Numbered from the stretch's first letter, positions 51,126-60,778 are shown. The stretch: DNA of 64,000 nt from Paenibacillus_V sp046244365 (GCF_046244365.1 NZ_CP176395.1:4588001-4652000), one strand, 5' to 3'. Translations and numbers: made by a program. The notes: generated from the letters alone by a model not told the origin.

Positions 51126-51314
51126 TCAGTTTCACCTCTGGCTACAATCATACTAACATACTAAACTGCATTCCGTTCTTTTTACCGGGTTTAAGTGAAC
51201 CGCGAAGAAGTACAAGCATCATACTTCTCCCTTGCTAATTCATGTGCCAATTATACCAATTATGGATACATGATGTAAAAGAGGAATTCGTCCTATTTTT
51301 TGCTATCCTGCCCT

Positions 51315-51456
51315 TTACTTCACCTTCACATTTGTAAAATCATACGTTCTCAATTGCATCGTTGTCCACTTCTCGTTCAGCTTTTCTAGTATTTCCATAG
51401 CACTGCGTCATCATATAATCGATAGCCTAGATTGAACCAAATCGTATGGATCCACT
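51315..51456 (-). pseudogene. Degenerate C-terminal gene fragment, family unknown
   Basis: One frame reads WIHTIWFNLGYRLYDDAVLW. After a frame change the text continues MEILEKLNEKWTTMQLRTYD and ends FTNVKVK with a TAA. Both stretches look protein-like but have no start, no ribosome binding site and no upstream part. I do not recognise the family. The rest of 51126-51578 shows no gene. Confidence 0.3.
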
Positions 51457-51578
51457 GTCAATCTCCTTAGGCGGGCAAGTGCGTTACGAGGCTTCCGGGG
51501 GCTGTATTGGCCGGAGCGTTGCCGTCATCACTTCCTGCTGTGATATTTGAACCAGTCACTTTGTCCAGCAATACAACG

Positions 51579-51606
51579 CAAGAGCCCGGAGCATGCCGGG
51601 CTCTTG
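51579..51606 (-). terminator. Terminator of the second glycan operon
   Basis: An 11-bp perfect stem CAAGAGCCCGG/CCGGGCTCTTG with a 6-nt loop lies 18 nt past the last gene (minus strand). Only a weak T-rich tract (CGTTGTATT) follows on that strand. Confidence 0.7.
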
Positions 51607-51623
51607 CTGGCTTTCTGATCATT

Positions 51624-54600
51624 TCAGTAATACAGTCGCGGTTGCTCCATTATACCGTAGGGCATTAGCCTGTAGCCGGATTCGCCGCGCGCATCCTCCC
51701 GCTGAAAAAACGACCAATCCATCCAAGGATTATGCTGGCCCGATTGGTGAAATGGGCCGAGCAGATTGCGCAAACTTCCCGCGATTTCCACGTCGATACC
51801 ATTCACGCCCTTAACCAGCCCGCCCGCAATATCGAGACCGTCCGCGTCCTCCCACGGAATCAAACCGGCCGGCGATCCATTCACCCGGACTTCCGCACAA
51901 ACGCCTTTCCAAGTGCCCAGCCGCAGTTTGCAAGCCTGCTTCAAGCTAGCCGTTTCCACTTTTCCGCTCGCGTCGAAAGTATAATGATACACCATGTTTC
52001 CCGGATAATGCGGATAACCCTGCAGCGTCCAGTTGCCTACAGCCAGTTCGGCGGGCTCGCGCACGATTTTGCGGCTGGCATCAACCGCAAAATCTCCGAT
52101 GACGAACATATTTTCCATCTCATCCCGGTTTCGATATAAAGCGGTCAGAATCAGCTCTTGTCGGCCCGCCGAATGGCGGGGCAGGCGGATGCGCTGCCAA
52201 TCACGGTCGATATACGAACCTTCCGACCGTACTGGAATGGTTTTTCCGTTCCACGTTGCTCGAAACCGTTCGGCATATTCCAAAACAAAAAAAAGGTCCC
52301 CTTCCAGTACTTCACCTACCTCATATTCGACCCGCCAATCCACCTCGGCTCCGTCCCCAGGGTGCGGAATGTCCGCCCAGCGAAATCGTTGCTGCTGCCC
52401 GTTGTAATGAATGTCTCGCATGCCGAATCGCGTCCGGATTTCCTTCTGGGCCTGCCATACTTGCATCGGCTCGGACCATTCTCCTCCATTCACCCGGTAC
52501 GAGCAAACGTCCAACAAAAGCGCATTGGGCATAGTGCGAGTAAAGGCACTCTTTACCGGAAACGTCCAAGACGCCGTATCCATCTCGTGCGCCATCCGAT
52601 AAGTAAACCTCGATTCCGCAGCCAAAGGCGTCCCGTCCGTACGGATTCGATACAACTTCGAGCCAGCCGCTCCCCACCGATCGACGAAACGGATGGAGCC
52701 AGACTCCGTTTTTACCGCCTTTTCCGACATTTCACCTGAAAACGGATCCCATTCTTCAACCGCCCCCGTCACATTCAGGCGCACTTCCGCTTCAACCCCG
52801 GTCAGCCGGTCGTTATTGACGACGAAAAGGGTATAGCCATCCTCGTGTTCGCGGAGCATGCCAAGCAGCTGCGGAGCTTCCAGGCCATACTCGTTGCGAA
52901 GTGATACACGTCTCGGGCAATATCGTTCCAGCCATTCTACGGCTTCACGCGCGTCTGATACCAGGTGAAAACCGGGATGCCGCTGCATAGCTTGCCAATC
53001 CCCCGACAGTTCGCCGTCGATCAAGCCAGGCACTTCTCCGATCGCCACAATCTGCCCGCCGTCTTCCGCAAAACGCAGCAGCAATTCGAATGTAGTCCGC
53101 AGCACGTTATTCAACATGGGAAGCACGACTACACGATAAGCGGCGTGTTTCACCACGAGTTGCCCTTCCCGGACAGCCCCATCCTCCGACAGGATGATTT
53201 CATCCCCGAAGTCAAAGTCGATGTGTTGGCCCAGTAATGTCTTGATCGTCCTCACCAGCTCGGCTTCATACACGTTGACGGCCAGCAAGCTCGGATCTTC
53301 CCATTGCAAATAACGCTCCGGGTCCGACCCCACTCTGGTCCAAATCGTCGTGGCCGGATGAATCAGCAGCACGTCCCGCACGGGAATCCCGTCGCACAAT
53401 ACCGCCGACAGCCGGGCAAAATAATCTTCTATTGCATGGTTGTATTTCCACCAAGGCGACACGTCGCTGAATACGGGCGGAAAATCCCGTTTACGGCAGC
53501 CGTTGAGGCTGTACAGCGACAGATGTTGGCACCGCATCGTCACGCCCATGACGAACTGCCAGTCCCCGAGCCATTTTTGCCCTTCGAAGGTGAAATCCCA
53601 CCCGCAGCAGCCGTACATCTCGGACATCACATGCTTGCGGCGGTACTGACTGGCCACACTCGTGCACTGCTTGACGGTCAGCCATTCCTCCGTTTTCTCG
53701 TCTAGGATATCGATTCCGGGGATTTGCTGATAACGGTAATGAGGCATCACTGCGCCGCTGACGCGCGTGGATATCCCCAAGTTGTGTTCGATCAGAAAAT
53801 GTCCCGTAAAAGCCAGGCCGTTGCGTCCGCACCATTCGCCCAATTGCCGGGCATACGCATCCGAGAACCGTTCGGTGATGGAGCGCCAGTAGTCGTGCCG
53901 TGTTTTAGACGCCAGTTCCCCGTCCAGAAAAAGGTAAGGCAGACGTTCGATCAAGTCGTAGCCTCTCCGCTCCCGGAACATCTCCTCAAAGCCGTCCGTC
54001 CAAGGAAGCCAAGGGCGTCCATTCGGATAGCTGCAATGAAAATCGGCGATGCTGGGCTCATCGGTAAATATGCCGGGGATTGTCCGGCCGAATTCGGCGC
54101 CGACCTTCTCCCGGTATGCTTCGTAGGTCACATCGATGAATGCTGCCACGGCATCCGGGTTCAGGTTGTCGACGGGCGCTTCGCCATTGAACCATTCCGT
54201 TCCGGTCGAAACTTCCCGCCGCAGCAGGAGCCAGACCGCCCTGACATCCGGCTCCGTTTCCCTGGCCGATTGCACATCAGCCTGCGAAGCGCGCTCCTCC
54301 TTCACGCGTTCCAAACCGACTACCGCATGACCCCGAAGTTGCGCACGAAAAAGCGCCAACAGACGATCGTCCGATTCTATCTGCAGAAAATCCGCTATCT
54401 CCAGCGTCACCGCTTTAGCTCGGAATGCGTCGCCCCCCATCCGGGGAACTTGCCCTCCGGCACCCCCCGAAGGAAAACGGTCCTCGTCGTACAGCCAAGC
54501 CTTGATCCCGAGTTCCCGGGCTTCCGAAACGAGACCGGCCACGTTATTCATCCATTCCTCGCCCATGTACTCGGTTTCCAACCCTTCGCGAGAGTGCATG

Positions 54601-54743
54601 AAGAACCCACCCATTCCCTGGGCCTTCATTTCCCTCGCCTGGCGAATCAGCTCCGCAGAGTCGAGCCGACCGTTCCAAGCCCAGAAAGGACTGGATCGGT
54701 ATTCGGCTCCCGGATTGCGGAATCGCTCATTAAGCGCGCTCAT
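51624..54743 (-). CDS. Large glycoside hydrolase, GH106-like (alpha-L-rhamnosidase type)
   Basis: A 1039-aa protein without signal peptide. It starts with the typical opening of GH106-related enzymes: PFWAWNGRLDSAELIRQARE, then MKAQGMGGFFMHSREGL and WLYDEDRFPSGGAGGQV. A TIM-barrel region follows to about residue 480, with FTDEPSIADFH and ITERFSDAYARQLGEWCGRN. After it come a Rossmann-like/beta-galactosidase-trimerisation-like segment (VVLPMLNNVLRTTFELLLRF) and C-terminal jelly-roll domains (WKGVCAEVRVNGSPAGLIPW). The acidic residues of the FTDEPS motif are likely catalytic. It overlaps the GH39 gene by 4 nt (ATGA) and closes the operon. A rhamnoside or related plant-glycan substrate is an inference. 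Confidence 0.75.
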   Translation of the reverse strand: MSALNERFRNPGAEYRSSPFWAWNGRLDSAELIRQAREMKAQGMGGFFMHSREGLETEYMGEEWMNNVAGLVSEARELGIKAWLYDEDRFPSGGAGGQVPRMGGDAFRAKAVTLEIADFLQIESDDRLLALFRAQLRGHAVVGLERVKEERASQADVQSARETEPDVRAVWLLLRREVSTGTEWFNGEAPVDNLNPDAVAAFIDVTYEAYREKVGAEFGRTIPGIFTDEPSIADFHCSYPNGRPWLPWTDGFEEMFRERRGYDLIERLPYLFLDGELASKTRHDYWRSITERFSDAYARQLGEWCGRNGLAFTGHFLIEHNLGISTRVSGAVMPHYRYQQIPGIDILDEKTEEWLTVKQCTSVASQYRRKHVMSEMYGCCGWDFTFEGQKWLGDWQFVMGVTMRCQHLSLYSLNGCRKRDFPPVFSDVSPWWKYNHAIEDYFARLSAVLCDGIPVRDVLLIHPATTIWTRVGSDPERYLQWEDPSLLAVNVYEAELVRTIKTLLGQHIDFDFGDEIILSEDGAVREGQLVVKHAAYRVVVLPMLNNVLRTTFELLLRFAEDGGQIVAIGEVPGLIDGELSGDWQAMQRHPGFHLVSDAREAVEWLERYCPRRVSLRNEYGLEAPQLLGMLREHEDGYTLFVVNNDRLTGVEAEVRLNVTGAVEEWDPFSGEMSEKAVKTESGSIRFVDRWGAAGSKLYRIRTDGTPLAAESRFTYRMAHEMDTASWTFPVKSAFTRTMPNALLLDVCSYRVNGGEWSEPMQVWQAQKEIRTRFGMRDIHYNGQQQRFRWADIPHPGDGAEVDWRVEYEVGEVLEGDLFFVLEYAERFRATWNGKTIPVRSEGSYIDRDWQRIRLPRHSAGRQELILTALYRNRDEMENMFVIGDFAVDASRKIVREPAELAVGNWTLQGYPHYPGNMVYHYTFDASGKVETASLKQACKLRLGTWKGVCAEVRVNGSPAGLIPWEDADGLDIAGGLVKGVNGIDVEIAGSLRNLLGPFHQSGQHNPWMDWSFFQREDARGESGYRLMPYGIMEQPRLYY

Positions 54744-56122
54744 TCGAACGCCTCTTTCTTTTTCGACCGGTTCATCCGCAGCACAAGCACAGAATGCTTG
54801 GGCAGGAATACTTCGATACTCCCGTCTCCGCCCGGCAAGGCCGTATCCACAACTGAATCGAAATCATGCCCCGCATCGAGCAATCGCCACTCCGCAGACC
54901 ATCCTCCGACCGCCCCGTTAACGCCTTCCGCAATAATCGAATATTTACGGCTTTCGCCGCTGAAATTACTGAGCCATAGCGCCATCACGCCGTCATCCGA
55001 AGCGACTCCGAATCCGAACAAGCCGGCTGCAGATTCCCTCACTGCCACGCCAATCCGGCGCGGGTAAGCGCACAATTGCTGGAACTGCTCGAACACCCGG
55101 TACGTCTTCTGCGGAATGCAATAGCCGTCGAACAGCCCGCCATACAGCTCGTGCGGCTGACCGTCGTAATAGTTGGCTTCGTCGATCGGCGCATCCTGCA
55201 GCATCGCGAACACGGCGGCGACGAAAGAGGCACCCTCTTCATTCTTTTGCCGTTCGAACAGGTTCCTCCGGAACGTCTCTCCCCCCGGCTTCCACAACTG
55301 CCCCCAGATTCCATCATCCGCGCCTTCGTCGGCACGCATATAATTCCACTCGTTCAGGTGGCTTTCCGTATCCGCGTATCCAGCCTCGTCCAGAAGTGTT
55401 CGCGCCTTCAAAGCGTTATTCAAAATTTGCTGCGGATCGTCCGCGTAGGTGTGCCAGGTAAAGAAATCGAGTGGCAGCCGATGTTCCCGGCAATACGCGA
55501 GGAAACCTTCCGTGAATGGCATGTTCACCATCGTAGCGGCTTGGCCACCCACCTTCAAGGACGGATCGAGACTTTTGATCGCGGTCGCTGCAATCCGGTA
55601 AAGCTCGTAATATTGCTCAGGCGTCCCCGACCACATGCACTGCCGATCCGGATTGTCCGGCTCGTTCCAGATTTCCCAATATCGGATGTCATGATGGAAG
55701 CCGTTCGCCCAACCCTCGTTATAATGGCGGATTATGTTTACGCAAATACGCGCCCACTTCTGCATATCGGCTGGAGGATGGACATAATATTTTACCTTTG
55801 TATGTTCGATGCTTTCCCCTAGCCGGTAAACGATTTTCGCTCCCGTGGCCAGCACGGAGGCGATATAATCGTCGGTACGCGCAAAATCGTACGAAGCGGG
55901 ATCGTCGGCATCTTTGGAGAAATCGCGAAAAATGGTATGGATATCCACTTCCCCCGGATTAGGCCAGTTCGTGTCATGCAGCCGGACTAACGGAATCCCG
56001 GCCTTCTCGTAATAAACCGAAACGTCCATGAGCGATCCGTAGCAAACGGGGCCGTTGTTCACACCGTGCAGGCGTTTGAGCGGAGCGTGCATCCGCTCAG
56101 GATATAAGATAATGTCTGCCAT
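54740..56122 (-). CDS. GH39 family glycoside hydrolase (beta-xylosidase-like)
   Basis: A 460-aa protein; the ATG at 56122 has AGGAGG at 5 nt. It is a GH39 barrel: the opening LHGVNNGPVCYGSLMD, acid/base E154 in RYWEIWNEPDNPD, a loop FFTWHTYADDP, nucleophile E258 in ESHLNEWNYM, and a C-terminal beta-sandwich (FGVASDDGVMALWLSNFSGE). Cytoplasmic. Family members cleave beta-xylosides, alpha-iduronides or related links. With the GH106-like and propeller enzymes it suggests breakdown of an imported, decorated plant oligosaccharide. Confidence 0.93.
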   Translation of the reverse strand: MADIILYPERMHAPLKRLHGVNNGPVCYGSLMDVSVYYEKAGIPLVRLHDTNWPNPGEVDIHTIFRDFSKDADDPASYDFARTDDYIASVLATGAKIVYRLGESIEHTKVKYYVHPPADMQKWARICVNIIRHYNEGWANGFHHDIRYWEIWNEPDNPDRQCMWSGTPEQYYELYRIAATAIKSLDPSLKVGGQAATMVNMPFTEGFLAYCREHRLPLDFFTWHTYADDPQQILNNALKARTLLDEAGYADTESHLNEWNYMRADEGADDGIWGQLWKPGGETFRRNLFERQKNEEGASFVAAVFAMLQDAPIDEANYYDGQPHELYGGLFDGYCIPQKTYRVFEQFQQLCAYPRRIGVAVRESAAGLFGFGVASDDGVMALWLSNFSGESRKYSIIAEGVNGAVGGWSAEWRLLDAGHDFDSVVDTALPGGDGSIEVFLPKHSVLVLRMNRSKKKEAFE

Positions 56123-56131
56123 TGGCTCCTC

Positions 56132-56302
56132 CTAATGTAACATCCGGCCGCCGTCGAAATTCAGCGTCTGTCCTGTGATGAAGTCGCTGTCCAGCGAAGC
56201 CAGAAAAACGAATGTCCCTTCGAGATCGAACTCCGTCTCTGCCGAGAAATAGTAGCGCCGGAAGTCTTCCGCCGTTACGGACGTTTTGCTGAATGTACTC
56301 AT
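56132..56302 (-). pseudogene. Internally deleted short-chain dehydrogenase
   Basis: A 56-codon frame: MSTFSKTSVTAEDFRRYYFS, then LEGTFVFLASLDSDFITGQT and LNFDGGRMLH. The second half is the standard SDR C-terminus (FLASxxSxFITGQxLxxDGG), but the Rossmann motif and the YxxxK site are absent. The ATG has AGAGGGGGG upstream and overlaps the stop of the preceding gene (ATGA), so the original start appears kept and about 200 residues were lost by an in-frame deletion. It may still be translated as a small peptide. Confidence 0.8.
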
Positions 56303-57048
56303 GAGCTTGTATCCCCCCTCTTTCCCGAAATAGGGCAGGGCTCGCGGAGCACCGGCTTTCCGTCCTTCGCCATTTGCGGATTTCCCCAGGCAGAGTAACA
56401 CATGATGAACGATCTCCGGTGATGATCCGAATCGTTGGATGCCGAACAGTGGAGCAGATTGCAGTCGAAGAAAAGCGCTGAACCCGGCTTCATCTCGCAG
56501 TACACGGTCTCGAACAGCTTCTCCGCCTCGGCGATCCGTGCCGGATCGGCGGCGGTTTGCCCCCCGACTCGAAGGTGCGTAAGCCTCCCCATTTTATGAG
56601 ATCCCTTGAGCACCCGAAGGCACCCGTTCAGCTTCGTTGCCGGGTCGATCGCTACGAATGCGCTTATCATATGGGGGAAGAGGAACCCCTGATCATACCA
56701 ATAGCCGTAATCCTGGTGCCATTCCCACGCCCCGCCCGTCCGGGCTTCTTTCATCATCACCTTGCCGTGGAAAAAACTGGCCTCTTCGCCGAGCAACATC
56801 CGTACGTTATTGACGACGCGCGAGCTAGTGGAAGCGGCGGACCAGACATCGTCCGCGAGCTCTTCCCAATACGCGAGCTTGGCTTTCTTCCCCGATTCGT
56901 CGTTCACGCTCATGGCCGATGCAGCCGTGCGCCCTCCGCCTTCGATGTCCGACACCATTGTCCCGATTTCCTTAGCGGTAAACACATCTTCAACCAAAAT
57001 GAATCCATCCCGCCTGTATTGTTCGACTTCCTTATAAGTCAATAACAA
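56299..57048 (-). CDS. Phytanoyl-CoA dioxygenase (PhyH) family protein
   Basis: About 249 aa from a TTG at 57048 (GGAGG at 8 nt), a start that also removes overlap with the upstream gene. It is a double-stranded beta-helix Fe(II)/2-oxoglutarate oxygenase. The iron site is H111-x-D113 in WEWHQDYGYWYDQG plus H200 in DCNLLHCSASND, and the 2-oxoglutarate-binding Arg is in HHRRSFIMCY. Typical PhyH opening: YKEVEQYRRDGFILVEDVF. Most bacterial relatives hydroxylate small molecules. Its place between two glycosidases suggests oxidative modification or demethylation of a sugar or aglycone, which is an inference. Confidence 0.88.
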   Translation of the reverse strand: MLLTYKEVEQYRRDGFILVEDVFTAKEIGTMVSDIEGGGRTAASAMSVNDESGKKAKLAYWEELADDVWSAASTSSRVVNNVRMLLGEEASFFHGKVMMKEARTGGAWEWHQDYGYWYDQGFLFPHMISAFVAIDPATKLNGCLRVLKGSHKMGRLTHLRVGGQTAADPARIAEAEKLFETVYCEMKPGSALFFDCNLLHCSASNDSDHHRRSFIMCYSAWGNPQMAKDGKPVLREPCPISGKRGDTSS

Positions 57049-57073
57049 GGAATCACCCTCCTGTCCCATCCAT

Positions 57074-59044
57074 TTATCGTACACGGTAAGAGAAAATGTC
57101 ACAGCACATCTCGCCTTCCAACAATGTCATCGTTACTGCATGGTTTGCATTCGCCAGTCCGTCCCGCCCGACCACAATACGCGAACCCGGTATCCCGGCA
57201 TCTGGCAGCAGCTCGATATCTTCCAGCCATTGCCCGTCCATCGTTACGCTGATTTTGCCGTATCCTTTAACCGGCATCCTGACGCGGAACGCGTCTCCGC
57301 GAAAACTCCATTTCAGCATGGACACGGTTTCTTCAGCGAAACCGGAACGGTCCGTCGAGCGGAAGCCAAAGCCATTGCTGTAAGACGGATCCGTCTCGAA
57401 GTCCCATTTGTCCGGACACTGAGCCGAGCCTGCCAACCCCTCGCCCGGCAGCAGCTCCACCCAATGCTCCCGGCTTTCTCCTTCAATTTCGAAACGCGTA
57501 CACTGTACCAGCGCGCCATTGCCGGCGATGAGTCCGATACGCCCGGCAATGGCGGGCCGCTCGGCAGTCAGTCTTCTTCCGTTGACCTCCACGAGACAGC
57601 GCGAATTCTCCTGTCGGATCATGATCCGGTACGCTTTGGGTTCGCCGAGGGGCGGGCGCCCATCGGATTCGTCCTCTTCCGGCTCCGTTCCCAGACTTGA
57701 ATCCGCTCCAGCCCAACAAGCGTTCCGCTCGTCGTATTCCTGCGTTCTTGCCAGCACTTCCACCGTCCCCAGATCCGTTACGGCAATCAAGGCAAATTCG
57801 TCGCCTGACACCGAAAGTCCCAGGCCGTGCGTGAACATCGAAGCGTGCGGCATCCCGTCCGCCCAGCGCGGCATCACCGTCGACCCGACGGGTCCGTTCC
57901 ACCCCCACACGACGGTGAAAGTATTCGTACTCGTCACCTCCGCCGCCAGACTGAAATCCCCATACCCCTGCCGAATAAAACTGATGGCAGCTGCGTTGTT
58001 CCCCGAAAGCACGAAACGGTCGGCATAAGGCTCGGACCAGGGACGCGAAGCCATGTTGATCGTCCCCTCGCCCCGCTCGTTTAAGGCGGGATACATCGCC
58101 TGCAGCATGCCGTCTTCCATGACTTGGCCGGAGAAAGTTTGGCCCCATATCCCGTATCGCTCCGACTGTCTCGCCTCCGAATGCCAGCAGGAGCCATCCT
58201 GAACCAGCTGCCAGGCTTCCGCCGAATGCGCCTGTTCCAGTTCCGCCCGAAAAATGGCTTGATACGTGCGGTTACGGCCCACCGAAGTGGATGGTGCATA
58301 AACATATCCGTCATGCACATAAGCGGGGTAGAACTCAATCGGAGCCGGAAGGTAGAACGGACTTTGCGGGTACAGCAAAAACGCCGGATCCCCGAAAGGT
58401 CCATCTGGCCGTTCGGAGGTCAGCGCCACCAGCGACCAGGAGCCCCCGGTATTCCTGGGCATACTCATCATCGCGAGGATCAGCCAGTCGCCTCGGCGCC
58501 TGATCAGGGTGCTTGCATACGTTCGCTTATACATTCCGAGTATCAGCGCGGTATCCGTCTCATTCTTGATCGGGTGCGGGTGTTTCAGGAACGGACCTTC
58601 CGGATGGTCGGAGTACGCATACGCGATTCCACCCTGCGCCTCTTTGAGCGAGCCCCATCCGTACACCATGTGATAGATGCCGTCCTCATAGACGACCGAA
58701 GCATCCAGAGAAGCCAAGGCCGCATCCACCGGCGTATATCTTTCCGCTAATCCCCTGCCGTCAAATACCGGTCCGAGGTTTCTCCAATTCTTCCCCTTGT
58801 CGGTCGAGCGCATGAGCATGACCGCACCGCAATGCCGGTACCCTTTGGCATACAAACTGACGTACACGTACCAGTTGCCCGATACCGGATCCGCGAACAG
58901 GAAGCCGTTGACAGGCCATTCCCAGACGCCGATCCCTTCGTGTATCGGATTGCCTGCGAATCTCTCAAAAGTATCAAATGAAGGATCGCCGATCAGCGGG
59001 TGCGCAAACCACATCGAACGAAACCGGCTTTCCGCGAAATTCAT
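57074..59044 (-). CDS. Beta-propeller glycoside hydrolase (GH43/GH32-like), two-part protein
   Basis: A 656-aa protein; the ATG at 59044 has GAGGAGG at 9 nt. Residues 1-310 form a five-bladed-propeller fold with acidic motifs typical of GH43/GH32 clans: NPIHEGIGVWEWPVNGFLFA, DASVVYEDGIYHMVYGWGS and FYPAYVHDGYVYAPS. The remainder (about 320-656) is beta-rich and resembles LamG/GH32-C-like sandwiches (SGNNAAAISFIRQGYGDFSL, YRIMIRQENSRCLVEVNGRR). Without signal peptide it is probably cytoplasmic. The exact family and catalytic acids are not certain. It stands between the permeases and the PhyH gene. Confidence 0.75.
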   Translation of the reverse strand: MNFAESRFRSMWFAHPLIGDPSFDTFERFAGNPIHEGIGVWEWPVNGFLFADPVSGNWYVYVSLYAKGYRHCGAVMLMRSTDKGKNWRNLGPVFDGRGLAERYTPVDAALASLDASVVYEDGIYHMVYGWGSLKEAQGGIAYAYSDHPEGPFLKHPHPIKNETDTALILGMYKRTYASTLIRRRGDWLILAMMSMPRNTGGSWSLVALTSERPDGPFGDPAFLLYPQSPFYLPAPIEFYPAYVHDGYVYAPSTSVGRNRTYQAIFRAELEQAHSAEAWQLVQDGSCWHSEARQSERYGIWGQTFSGQVMEDGMLQAMYPALNERGEGTINMASRPWSEPYADRFVLSGNNAAAISFIRQGYGDFSLAAEVTSTNTFTVVWGWNGPVGSTVMPRWADGMPHASMFTHGLGLSVSGDEFALIAVTDLGTVEVLARTQEYDERNACWAGADSSLGTEPEEDESDGRPPLGEPKAYRIMIRQENSRCLVEVNGRRLTAERPAIAGRIGLIAGNGALVQCTRFEIEGESREHWVELLPGEGLAGSAQCPDKWDFETDPSYSNGFGFRSTDRSGFAEETVSMLKWSFRGDAFRVRMPVKGYGKISVTMDGQWLEDIELLPDAGIPGSRIVVGRDGLANANHAVTMTLLEGEMCCDIFSYRVR

Positions 59045-59066
59045 GCTTCAGCACCTCCTCGGATCA

Positions 59067-59894
59067 TCAGGCCTTGACGGAACCTGCCGTTAATCCGGAA
59101 ACCATATATTTCTGTCCGAATACGTAGAATACCAAGCATGGGACAATCGCTATGAGGATATCCGCGAATAGTAGATCCCACCTCTGACTGTATTTGCCAT
59201 AAAACTGAAACACTGTCATCGGCAGCGGCCACTTGTCTCCTCCCGCGAAATATAGGTACGTCGTCACATCGTTCCAGACGCCGATAAAGTTAAAGACGAC
59301 AACCGTCACCGTAACGGGGGCAAGCAGCGGAAAGATGATCCGAAAAAACATCTGCATCGGCCGGCTTCCGTCGATGATCGCCGCTTCGTCGATTTCCCTT
59401 GGGATCGTTCGCATAAAGCCCGAATAGAGAAAAATGCTCAATGGAAGGGTGTAGGCGATGAAAATCGAGATCAAGCCCAAATACGTGTTGTTCAGATTCA
59501 GGACGAGCATGGCGAAATAGGTCGGGATGATCGCAGTTGGAATGATCAATCCGGAGACAAAATACATGGCGGCGAATTTGGAAAATCCCGTGCTCTTTCT
59601 CGATAAGTAATAAGCGGCCATGGAAGACAGGAGTCCCGTGATCAGGACGACCGTAACCCCGATTGCCACGCCGTTGATAAGTCCCTGCAGAGCATTGGAC
59701 TTCTCGAATACTTGCGCGTAATTATCAAAATGGAATTGTCTCGGCCAGCTGTACCCGATCCGGTTGGCGCTGAGCGTGTCTTTGAGCGAGTTGACCACGA
59801 TGATCCAGACGGGCGCCAAGTAACATAAGGCGACGAGCAGCATGACGGCTTCCAACACCAGCTTGATCAGGCGGGTTTTGACTGTGTGCGACAT
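59067..59894 (-). CDS. Carbohydrate ABC transporter permease, MalG type (second system)
   Basis: A 275-aa protein. The ATG at 59894 overlaps the TGA of the MalF-type gene by one base and has GGAGG at 10 nt; a longer frame continues upstream only because it runs through the neighbour in another frame. Six membrane segments, EAA loop EAAIIDGSRPMQMFFRIIFP, and C-terminus YMVSGLTAGSVKA. Confidence 0.95.
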   Translation of the reverse strand: MSHTVKTRLIKLVLEAVMLLVALCYLAPVWIIVVNSLKDTLSANRIGYSWPRQFHFDNYAQVFEKSNALQGLINGVAIGVTVVLITGLLSSMAAYYLSRKSTGFSKFAAMYFVSGLIIPTAIIPTYFAMLVLNLNNTYLGLISIFIAYTLPLSIFLYSGFMRTIPREIDEAAIIDGSRPMQMFFRIIFPLLAPVTVTVVVFNFIGVWNDVTTYLYFAGGDKWPLPMTVFQFYGKYSQRWDLLFADILIAIVPCLVFYVFGQKYMVSGLTAGSVKA

Positions 59895-60778
59895 CAATAT
59901 TCGACCTCCAGCTTGCGGAACAAATAGAGCGTCAGAAAGCTGACGATACTGACAACCACTGTAAACAACAGCCCTGCCGCCGCGGAATAACCGAATAAGC
60001 CCGAAGAGAATGATTTGAAAATGAACGTGCCATAAACCTGCGTGGCGTCGGCCGGTCCCCCGTTGGTCAATCCGTACACCTGTCCGAACACTTTCGCTCC
60101 TCCGATCAAACAGAGGATCGTATTTATCGACAGCGAGTAGATGGTGAGAGGCAGTGTGATGTGGACGAACTTGTCGAACCTGCCCGCGCCGTCCACCGTG
60201 GCAGCCTCGTAAAATTCCTGCGGCACGGACTGAAGCCCGGTCAGGAAAATCACGATGATCGCCCCGATCGAAATCCAGATGTCCATCATGCAGATGGCCA
60301 GCATCGCGTATTTCACGTCCGTCAGCCAATGCTGTGCCAGGAAATCGAGACCGACAAACCTGAGGAACGTGTTGAGCGGACCGTAATCCGGTTGATACAG
60401 GGCGCTGAAAACGTATGCGATGACAAGAGGATTGAACACGAATGGAGCGAAAACGATCGTCCGGTACATGTTCTTGAACTTAACCCCGTTGTTCAAAATG
60501 ATGGCCATCAGGAAACCGATTACGATTTTGAAAACCGTCGTGACGACGGTGAAATAGATCGTGTTGCGAACAGCCGTCGCGAAGACGGGCGAAGCGAACA
60601 GGTCCTGGAAATTCCTCCAGCCGTTAAAGCTGGGGCTAAGCGGATAGTAAGAGGACCAGTCGGTGAAAGCCATGACGAATCCCGACAGATTCGGCAAAAT
60701 GAAGAAAAGGCTGAACAGGATAAAAGCCGGCAGGACGAACAGTACCGGATAATGCTTGGAGATTCCTTTCGAAAGCAT
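59894..60778 (-). CDS. Carbohydrate ABC transporter permease, MalF type (second system)
   Basis: About 294 aa (315 if the ATG at 60841 is used). The start at 60778 (MLSKGISKHYPVLFVLPAFI) gives the usual distance to TM1 and has AAAGG at 9 nt. The ATG at 60841 is closer to the upstream gene but has only AGGA at 3 nt. Six membrane segments, EAA loop EAATVDGAGRFDKFVHITLP. No ATPase gene is in the operon. Confidence 0.93.
   Translation of the reverse strand: MLSKGISKHYPVLFVLPAFILFSLFFILPNLSGFVMAFTDWSSYYPLSPSFNGWRNFQDLFASPVFATAVRNTIYFTVVTTVFKIVIGFLMAIILNNGVKFKNMYRTIVFAPFVFNPLVIAYVFSALYQPDYGPLNTFLRFVGLDFLAQHWLTDVKYAMLAICMMDIWISIGAIIVIFLTGLQSVPQEFYEAATVDGAGRFDKFVHITLPLTIYSLSINTILCLIGGAKVFGQVYGLTNGGPADATQVYGTFIFKSFSSGLFGYSAAAGLLFTVVVSIVSFLTLYLFRKLEVEY

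Noticed and set aside
51579..51606. Inverted repeat considered as an insertion-sequence end
   Set aside because: Single occurrence directly after the last operon gene; a transcription terminator explains it better.
53724..55067. 447-codon plus-strand open frame across GH106-like and GH39 genes
   Set aside because: It spans the ATGA junction of two genes on the opposite strand, which carry catalytic motifs; no ribosome binding site.
59895..60329. N-terminal extension of the second MalG-type permease
   Set aside because: It lies wholly within the MalF gene in another frame; the coupled ATG at 59894 with its ribosome binding site gives the normal family length.
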